The position numbers and the translations under genes are program-made. Shown piece by piece: positions 37,001 through 42,675 of a stretch of 42,675 bases of DNA (its first letter is position 1; every line of letters begins with the position of its first letter). This stretch comes from an uncultured delta proteobacterium. Lineage in GTDB: Bacteria; Myxococcota_A; Polyangia; Polyangiales; JADJMO01. The notes under the pieces are model-generated. The model made no database searches, was not told the DNA's origin, and saw only the letters and a list, made by a program, of their open reading frames with translations. The DNA is taken from the NCBI GenBank assembly GCA_903923175.1, contig CAIXWQ010000726.1, forward strand, positions 1-42,675. The letters are read 5' to 3'.

Positions 37001-40000
37001 CGCCGCGCGCGTCGGCGCATGCAACGTGTCGAGCGTGAGCGCGTCGCGGTAGGCCTCGAGGCCGCCCGAGAGCTCCTCGAGGTGCGCGATGCGCAGCGTG
37101 CCGAGGCTCGAGAGGAGCGACACCCGATCGCTCGGCTCCGACGCGAGCTCGAGCTGCTTCTCGATCGCATCCGCGAGATCGCGGTGCTGACCGGCCTTCT
37201 CGTACAAGGCCGAGAGGGCGGCGAGGGTGGGCCGGTCCGGCCCGAAATCCTCGAGCAGCGTGCGATAGGCGTCGATCGCGCCTTGCACGTCCTCGAGCTC
37301 CCGCGACAGCACCTCGGCGCAGCGACGCAGCAGCGTTCGGCGCAGCTCCGCATCCTGCGCGAGCCGCTCGCGGGCCCGCAGCACGGTCACGAGCTCGCGG
37401 TGGCTCGCGGTGGCCGAGTAGAGCCGATCGAGCGCCTCGAGCGCCTCGAGGTCGGCCTCGTCCATGTCGAGGCGGCGCTTCCACGCGGCGATCGCGCCCG
37501 TGTTGTCGGCGAGCGGCCCCTCGCGCAGCGTGCCGAGTCGGCCGAGCAGCGCCTTCTTGGCTGCGTCGTCCTCCTCGAGATCGACCTCGGCGGCGAGGAT
37601 GCCGTCGAGCAGCTTGTGCTCGTCGCCGAACGCGTAGATGCGCTCGAGCGCCTTGAGCGCAGGGCGAACGATGGCCGGATCGGCCCCTTCGAGCGCCACG
37701 ATGCTGCGGAACACGCGCTCGGCGGCCGCGCGATCGTCGAGGAGATCCTCGAACACGCGCGCCTGGTCGAGCAGTATCTCGCCCTTCGTCTCGACGTCCT
37801 TCGCGGCCACCGCGGCGGCACCGAGCACCTCGGCGACACGCGCGTGGGCGACGGCGCGACGGCCGACGTCGAGGAGCTTCTTGCGCGCGTCGGTGTCGCG
37901 CGGATCGAGGGGGACGAGCTGCGCGAGCGCGTCGAGCGCCCCCGCGTCGTTCTTGAGACGATCGTCGCGGAGCTGCGCGAGCCGGCGGAGCAGCTCGATG
38001 CGCTCCTCGACCTCGAGCACGCCCTCGACGAGCCGGATGGTCGAGACCTCGTCGAGCTCGCGCGGCTCGTCGCGCGAGACGTAGACGCGCTCGAGCACCT
38101 CGGCGGCGCGGACGCGCGTCTCGGGGCGATCCATGACGATGCGAGCGATCGCGCGGGCGTCGACGTGGTTGACGTCACGCTCGAGGATCGCCGCCGCGTA
38201 GCGGAGCGCCTCGGCGCCGTTCTCCAGGCGCTCGAGGTACAGCCGGGCGAGGCGTCCTTCGAGCGCGGTGCGGTGGGCGTCGTCGCCGCGATCGAGCTGG
38301 CGGACGAGGAGCGCCGCGAGCTCGGCGAAGCGGGCCGTCCGCTGATAGAGCTTGTCGAGCGAGCGGATCGCCGGATCGTTCTCCGGATCGATCGCGACCA
38401 CGCGCTCGTAGGCGGAGGCCGCGCGGCCCGGATCGTCGAGGATGTCCTCGAAGACGAGCGCGACCTCGGCGAGCAGCTCCACCCTGCGGTGCGTGTCGTC
38501 CGACGCCTCGATGGCGCGGTCGTACATGCGCTGCAGATCGTCCCAGCGCTCGCGCGCCGTGAGGATCTGCTTGAGGCGGGTGAACGCGTGCGTGTCTGCC
38601 GGGTCCGCGAGCAGGATGCGCTCGAGGTACGGGATGGCTGCGTCGGACTCGTTGAGCTTGTCCTCGAGCAGGATGCTCGCGCGCTCGCAGAGCTCCCGCT
38701 CGACGTCGGCCGCGACCTTCGACTCGCCCGACGAGCGATCGAGCGCCGTCGCGTAGGCGGCGGCGACCGCGGCCAGCTGACCGGTCATCCCGCCGAGCTC
38801 GCCGAGCCGATCCCAGAGCTCGAGATCGCCAGCGAACTCGGCGACCGCGCGCTGCAGCACGCCGAACGCGGCCGCGTCGTCGTGACGCTGCTCGCGGTGG
38901 ACCGACGAGAGGCGCCCGAACAGCGAGCGGCGCTCGCCCGCCTCGGTCGCGCCAGCGAGGACGACCTCGAGGACGCGCGCTTGCTTGTCGTACGCGCCGA
39001 GGGCTTCGTACTCGTGCTCGAGCTGCCGGGCGGCGCGCTGCGCGAGGGTCGGGTTGGCCTCGAGCGACTCGAGGACCTCGATCGCACCGGCGTCGTGTGG
39101 CGCGATCTCGAGCGCGCGAACGGAGGCCTCGAGGGCCGCGTCGGGCTTCTCGAGCTTGGTCGCGTAGAGCCGGGCGAGCTCGACCTCGCGCTCCGCCCGC
39201 TCGGTGCCGACCGCGAGGTCGCGGTCCTTCTCGAGCGCCACGGCCGCCTCCGCGGCGTTGCCCGCGGCGAGCTCGAGGCGCGTGATCGCACGCAGCGCGC
39301 CGCGGTGGTCGGCCGCGAGCCCGAGCGCCTTCTTGTAGATCTCGAGCGCGCGCGCGGCCTCGCCGAACGCCTCTTCCTCGAGCTGCGCCCACTCGAACAG
39401 CAGGGAGACCTGCGCCGAATTCGACTCGGCGCGCTCGAGCCGGAGCTCGTACAGCGCGCGCAGATCGTCGCTGCGCCGCGCCTCGCGAAGGAGCCGGTCG
39501 AGGGCGAGGATCGCCTCCTCGTCCTCCGCATCGGCATCGACGACGCGTCGGAGCTCGGTGACCGCCTCGTCGATCTTGCCGAGCTCGGCGCTCAGCACGC
39601 GCGCGAGCTCTGCCTGGAGCTTGCGCTTCTCTTCGATCGAAGCCTCGGAGCGCTTGCCCGCGTTGAGGCCGGCGAGCCGCTCCCGGAGCGCCTCCACGTA
39701 GCCCTCGAAGGCGTTGGCCGGACGGGCCGCCCCCTCGAGCTCTAGGCGCATGTCCTCGGTCGGCTGCAGCGCGTACGCGCGCCGCGCGTAGGCGAACGCG
39801 CCCTGGCGATCGCCGAGCGGGCCTGCCGCGAGCTCACGCAGGCGGCGGAGGATCCGCACGCGCTCGTCGAGGTCTTCGGTGCCGCGAAGCAGCACGTCGT
39901 ACACCGCGGGCAGGCGCGGCCACGCCGACTCGTGCTCGAGGATCGGGACGAGCTCGCGTGCCGCCCGCACGTCGTCGGGCTGCACGGCGAGGACGCGCTC

Positions 40001-42325
40001 GTAGGCGCGCGCGGCGCGCTCGGGGCGCTTGATCTTGTCGACGTACACCGCCGCCACGCGCCACGAGAGATCGACGCGAAGCTTGGGATCTTCCGCGCGG
40101 TCGGCCGCTCCGGAGAGCGCGTCGGCCAAGCCCTCCCAGTCCTCCTGCTGCGAGTAGACGTCGGTCAGACCGTCGTAGTCGCCGAGCTTGAGGTACTCGT
40201 CGCGCAAGATGCGCAGCGCCTTCGGGTAGCCGGGGCGCAGCTGCAGGATGCGACGCCACGTCTCGATCGCCTTCTGCGGATCGGAGAGGCGCGACTCGTA
40301 GAGCGCGCCCAGCTTCTCGAGCAGCTTGACCTTCGAGTCGTCGCCGTCGGCCTGCTCCACGCGGTGGCCGAGCACGCGCGCGAGGGTCGCGAAGTCCTTG
40401 TCGCGCTCCGCCTGCTTCTCGAGGGCGTCGAGGACGCCGGGCGCGTGGGAGTCCTCGTCGAGGAGCTCCCAGTACAGCGCGATCGCGTCGGCGCCCTTGT
40501 CGAGGCGCTCGGCGGCGAGCTTCGCCATCTCGATGGTGAGCTCCCGCTTCGCGTCCGCGCTCGCGTGGGCGCGCATCGAGGAGAGGAGGTCGTAGAGCGG
40601 CTTGAACGCGCGGCGCTTGGCGTAGAGCTCGCGGAGCCGCGCGGTCGCCTCTTCGTCGTCGGGCTTTTGCGCGTGGAGGTGCTCGTACGCCTCGACGGCG
40701 TTCTGCACGTTCGAGAACTTCTCGAGCCACTGCCGCGCGACCGAGCGCCACAGCTCGGCCTTCACCTCGGAGTCGGTCTCGAGCTCGGCGAGGCGCGCCT
40801 GCGCGCCGACGAGGTCGCGCGGGCGGTTGAGCGCCTCGAAGATGCGGACCTGTTCGCGGACCGCATCGAGGTTGTTCGGATCCAGCTGGACGAGCTGGTT
40901 GAGGATCGGGACGAGCGCGGTGTCCTGCTTCGTGCGGTCACGATGCAGGACGAGGATCTCCGCGAGGATCGGCACGCGCGCCGGGTCGGTCGCGGGGAAG
41001 CGATCGAGCTGCCCACGAAGCAGATCGACGATCGCCGGCCACGCCTCGGTGCGGTAGTAGAGCCGCTTGAGCGACTCGCGCGCCTCGACGTTCGCGGGGT
41101 CGCCGCGCACGACTTGCTTCCAGTGCTCGATCGCCTTGCCGGCGCCCTGGGTCTCCTCGGAGAGCTTGGCGAGCTCCGAGGCGATCGTCTGGCGCTCCGG
41201 CCCGTCGCCGAGCGCGCGCTGCGCGTCGGTGAGGATCTGCACGAGGCGCGGCTGCTCGTTGCGACCGGGGAGGAATTCGCGGAAGAACGAGAGCATCGCC
41301 GGGTGCGCCGGCTCCGCCTTGCGGATCTTCTCGAACCAGGGCTCGGCGAGCTCGGGCATGCCGCGCATGCGCCAGTTCGTCATCGCGATCTGGAAGTGGA
41401 GCTCGTTCTCCTTACCCGGGCGCAGACGCGCCTTGAGCGCGTCCTCGTAGAGCGCGACGACGCGCTCCCACTGCTCGTGCTTGCCGAGGTAGTCGACCAG
41501 GAAGCCGATCGCCTCGTCGTTGCCGGGGGCGAGCTCGAGGACCTTGTCGTACGCGGCGGCGGCGCCAGCCTCGTCCTGGAGGCTCCGGAGCTTGACGCGC
41601 GCGAGGCGGATGCGCGCGGCGAGGCGCGCTTCCTTGTCCGACGCGAGCTGCGAGACCGACTCCAGCACGCGCGCGACGTCGGCGTACTGACCGTCGGCGC
41701 GATAGAGGCGCTCGAGCAGCGCGGCGGACTCGACGCGCGCCGGGTCGAGGGTGCGGGCCTCCTCGAGGCGGTCGATGATCACGCCACGCGTGGCGGCGAG
41801 CTCCTCCTTCGTCCCCTGGAGGCCGTAGCGGAACGCGGTCTGCGCCGCCGAGTAGAGCATCGCGGCCTGCGGCTCGGGCTTGCCGGCCATGCGCTCGGCC
41901 GCCTCCATCAGCTCCTTGAGCTGATCGGCCCAGTGCAGCTTCTCGGCCTCGATCGCCTCGATCTTGGCTTCGACGTTCGCGTCGCCTGGGCGAAGCTTCG
42001 CCAGGCGCTGCAACGCGCCGAGCGCCTGCTTGGCGTCGTCGAGGACCTCGTTGAGGACGCGAGCGAGCTCGGCCTGCAAGTCGGCCTCGCGCGGGGTCCC
42101 GTCGGCGATCACGATCTCGAGCTCGAGGAGCTTCGCGACCGCATCGTCTTCGTGGCGCCCCGCATGCTCTCGGCGCGCGGCCTCGAGCAGGTCCAAGAGG
42201 GCGTCGTTCGACATCCCGGCGCCGGACGGGTCGGTGACCGCATCCTGCAGCTCGGTCCACGCCCCCTCGTGGTCGGGGTCTTCCTGCAGCTTGCCGAGGG
42301 CTCGACGGATCGTCTGGTCGCTCAT
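31010..42325 (-). CDS. Giant TPR-type repeat protein (3771 aa)
   Basis: Single uninterrupted frame with SD-like ggagaaacg before ATG 42325. Repeated pattern such as RVELLAEVALVFEDILDDPGRAASAYERVVAIDPENDPAIRSLDKLYQRTARF; canonical TPRs at the C-terminus (AVYHHRLAQALSAQGEKDAALQEFDLAFKIDP). Confidence 0.95.
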   Translation of the reverse strand: MSDQTIRRALGKLQEDPDHEGAWTELQDAVTDPSGAGMSNDALLDLLEAARREHAGRHEDDAVAKLLELEIVIADGTPREADLQAELARVLNEVLDDAKQALGALQRLAKLRPGDANVEAKIEAIEAEKLHWADQLKELMEAAERMAGKPEPQAAMLYSAAQTAFRYGLQGTKEELAATRGVIIDRLEEARTLDPARVESAALLERLYRADGQYADVARVLESVSQLASDKEARLAARIRLARVKLRSLQDEAGAAAAYDKVLELAPGNDEAIGFLVDYLGKHEQWERVVALYEDALKARLRPGKENELHFQIAMTNWRMRGMPELAEPWFEKIRKAEPAHPAMLSFFREFLPGRNEQPRLVQILTDAQRALGDGPERQTIASELAKLSEETQGAGKAIEHWKQVVRGDPANVEARESLKRLYYRTEAWPAIVDLLRGQLDRFPATDPARVPILAEILVLHRDRTKQDTALVPILNQLVQLDPNNLDAVREQVRIFEALNRPRDLVGAQARLAELETDSEVKAELWRSVARQWLEKFSNVQNAVEAYEHLHAQKPDDEEATARLRELYAKRRAFKPLYDLLSSMRAHASADAKRELTIEMAKLAAERLDKGADAIALYWELLDEDSHAPGVLDALEKQAERDKDFATLARVLGHRVEQADGDDSKVKLLEKLGALYESRLSDPQKAIETWRRILQLRPGYPKALRILRDEYLKLGDYDGLTDVYSQQEDWEGLADALSGAADRAEDPKLRVDLSWRVAAVYVDKIKRPERAARAYERVLAVQPDDVRAARELVPILEHESAWPRLPAVYDVLLRGTEDLDERVRILRRLRELAAGPLGDRQGAFAYARRAYALQPTEDMRLELEGAARPANAFEGYVEALRERLAGLNAGKRSEASIEEKRKLQAELARVLSAELGKIDEAVTELRRVVDADAEDEEAILALDRLLREARRSDDLRALYELRLERAESNSAQVSLLFEWAQLEEEAFGEAARALEIYKKALGLAADHRGALRAITRLELAAGNAAEAAVALEKDRDLAVGTERAEREVELARLYATKLEKPDAALEASVRALEIAPHDAGAIEVLESLEANPTLAQRAARQLEHEYEALGAYDKQARVLEVVLAGATEAGERRSLFGRLSSVHREQRHDDAAAFGVLQRAVAEFAGDLELWDRLGELGGMTGQLAAVAAAYATALDRSSGESKVAADVERELCERASILLEDKLNESDAAIPYLERILLADPADTHAFTRLKQILTARERWDDLQRMYDRAIEASDDTHRRVELLAEVALVFEDILDDPGRAASAYERVVAIDPENDPAIRSLDKLYQRTARFAELAALLVRQLDRGDDAHRTALEGRLARLYLERLENGAEALRYAAAILERDVNHVDARAIARIVMDRPETRVRAAEVLERVYVSRDEPRELDEVSTIRLVEGVLEVEERIELLRRLAQLRDDRLKNDAGALDALAQLVPLDPRDTDARKKLLDVGRRAVAHARVAEVLGAAAVAAKDVETKGEILLDQARVFEDLLDDRAAAERVFRSIVALEGADPAIVRPALKALERIYAFGDEHKLLDGILAAEVDLEEDDAAKKALLGRLGTLREGPLADNTGAIAAWKRRLDMDEADLEALEALDRLYSATASHRELVTVLRARERLAQDAELRRTLLRRCAEVLSRELEDVQGAIDAYRTLLEDFGPDRPTLAALSALYEKAGQHRDLADAIEKQLELASEPSDRVSLLSSLGTLRIAHLEELSGGLEAYRDALTLDTLHAPTRAALEKLLENAEARAEAAGLLRPLYEAENLGEKLLGVLEIQADAAGEGADRLEILATAVQVAESTLSDPKRAFGLAARGLEGAAATEGVRAWLERAERLSAETSAHGELVALFRKVEPEIVDDEAKLDVNLRVAELARTRLEDRAVARTYYVRALELRADDVRALQALETLYEEEKDAPALLDVLKRRVEIEADPAKKTALLFKQAELCETGLADAQGAIDALEQLVEGEGQPPFKALTSLERLYGQVGRWSDVVGLLERQLGNAPDAPPSGGATWRNDVELHHELGVVARKHLGDVDRALDEFRTALTIDATYAPTIEQLEGMLDDKDLRARAAEILEPVYLQRSDWRKVMHTLEVRLLDADEPAERRSFLTRISNMLEDEGKDLSASLAAWARVLAEDPSNEATWSELERVAKSGALQKDLLEIYERELAKITSDDGSTAKLALRAGELAEGLNDAERALALYRRAHAVDAAGRVTFDAIERLLKPLGRPDDRIALYREALDFRFEPAERSALLRNIAELHRDVRNDDGAAIDAFRELLEVDDRDGGALDALEALYSKTDRWRDLAELLERRAEAADSPEKGAPFRLKLGGVLDGKLSDANGAIDRYEEIVQALPSHRGAIDALEAMLKREELKPRVAEILRPLYEGADDWRRLIDLGDERLALATDLGDRTTILRETAKLWEDRGGDRAKAFDAIRRAWALDPEDGSLRTEADRLAEALGDWDGLVAAYETATAAVDDVAKPDLLRGLADLHDRRRDDPRKALETLERLHTLDPDDLSVVERLDKLATLLGDWRALDRVLAKKAEIHGDPSEQALAWRRLGGLRRDMLDEAAQAIAAFEHALEVESESTATLDALIELYEAKDDNEKLVELYQRRVDAAGANEADLRYDLLMRRAKRAEKGLVDPREAIGSLRAALDVRPNDTEASRALERLYESEKMWLELLDAMRLRAATTGDAAERIAVRKRIGELQARELDDAAAALEIYRQVLDEAPGDEGAVAAVRAIGEKDEALRGTAADILEPVLRGAGRHDDLVAVLELRLGGQQDPIDRARTLQSIARVHEEGRHDVAAARDALLRAFEETPDDKELRDELERMAGHEPGDAGWRAWADALEKRAAGGYDADLGKELLVTLARVAEEKLKDDARAAAALAKATEQAGDLPELLEGLDRLYGRLDKFEDLADVLQRRIEVSTEAAARADLRRRLALLQIEKFNHKREGLATLRSAIEEVPEHAATRAALEKLLDDAELFEEVSESLEPVYRAANDHHKLATLFEKRIDRAAPRDRTRLRLDLARVLEEKAEDPKAAQRQVERALKDEPTEPEAFAELERLLPITDQWKEAADVVAEILAANASLPSDTARDLWLKVAGWRRDRAKDERGAEEAYAKALAHDPENLEILKTIESLQRGAGREADLVATLRRRSALEGAPEEKRVLLREAHTLAVTVLKDAVLAEVILRELLKEDEANAWALEQLTAARAEAKDWKEVFALLLRRAELAAEADEQSKLRHEAAKVARSELADVAQAIELYRELLDSSDGGVGDEVAAKELRALYLDAKRFDDLAELIGRLIDAARSPDGRSVLRLELASLQHEQLQKPEDAVDTLRAVIEEEPSNTEAVLKLGDLYESLGRDEPLAELLGAQIERASTAGDRSAELSLRVRLGELYANRLKDPARAIETYEAVLAKDEKHVGALRALVKIHGQRGDREKKAEALARLVEESTGAEGAELALELAELRGELKDDGGREKALRRALDLAEKAEAKDLAARARKDLRTHYQGTQAWGELAAILVLEAEIESEAAPKSALYKQAAEIHMQKREAPGEAAALLEKASALVPDDRPLLLLLCDALSASGRGKDAADVLRKVIESFGGKRTKELAVYHHRLAQALSAQGEKDAALQEFDLAFKIDPGNVLVLRDLGKLALETSDLERAQRTFRALLLQKLDGSSGITKGEVFFYLGEISHKQGDKTKAIQMYERAVETEPTLVTAKERIAELKAAK

Positions 42326-42607
42326 CGTTTCTCCGAGACGGACGCTCTCGAGGGGTCGGCGCGCGCGCCCCGCGCACCGACGTCTGGATCGAAGGGTTCG
42401 ACTCCCTCGCTCGCCAAGCCCGCGGCCTCACCGCACCGCTCGCAGGGGACGTATAAACGCCGGAAACCGACGCTCACACGGGGCTTTTTGAGCCAACTGC
42501 GCGGCGAGCCTACACCGTTTGGTTTCCTCGGTGGGGTCGATTCCTGCCGCATCACGCAGACGGCGGATACGTCGGGCACACGTCCGGGACGTGGTGCGGC
42601 CGCGACG

Positions 42608-42675
42608 CTACTGCGCCTGCTGGGGCCAGCGGAGCTCCAGGTTCCCCAACGGCCCCGCAAAGCGAAGGGTCACGA
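42608..42675 (-). CDS. Possible C-terminus of an upstream minus-strand gene (partial)
   Basis: Minus frame from the window edge reads ...VTLRFAGPLGNLELRWPQQAQ then TAG; plausible but very short. Confidence 0.3.
   Translation of the reverse strand, partial: VTLRFAGPLGNLELRWPQQAQ

Noticed and set aside
31364-39745. 2793-aa plus-strand ORF
   Set aside because: Exact codon-register antisense of the TPR gene. Its translation is a low-complexity shadow (RLERLERL..., ELAEHAAELQAE...) explained by absence of TTA/CTA/TCA on the coding strand.
42322-42660. 112-aa minus ORF (containing FRRLYVPCERCGEAAG) whose TGA overlaps the giant gene ATG
   Set aside because: The CxxC and ATGA overlap are tempting, but third-position GC is lower than in neighbouring genes and the region is AT-richer, like a promoter/leader. 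Worth a homology check only.

Overview
This is a 42.7-kb, very GC-rich, densely coding bacterial chromosomal window. Its character (high third-position GC, many alanine/serine-rich lipoproteins, FHA-GGDEF and hybrid kinases, a giant TPR protein) suggests a Myxococcota/delta-proteobacterial-type genome, but that assignment is inference.

Recognisable housekeeping genes are smpB, truD, queA-tgt (overlapping), an ExbB/ExbD/TonB-like cluster and elbB. Other calls are a Wzx-like flippase, an acetyl-CoA hydrolase/transferase family enzyme, an orphan beta-class DNA methyltransferase, a GT39-like membrane glycosyltransferase, and a PPP-family phosphatase followed by an FHA-GGDEF protein. There is also an ECF sigma factor bracketed by two ChrR-like (zinc finger + cupin) anti-sigma factors with a hybrid PAS histidine kinase downstream. 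The right quarter is one 3771-aa TPR-type protein gene on the minus strand.

I found no CRISPR arrays, transposases, integrases, rRNA or tRNA genes. The strongest candidates for a poorly described system are the dual-anti-sigma ECF locus, the giant TPR protein with a higher-order super-repeat, the FHA-GGDEF/PPP phosphatase pair, and a lipoprotein built from two 13-cysteine repeats. Many ORFs in the supplied track are antisense or out-of-frame shadows caused by the GC bias.
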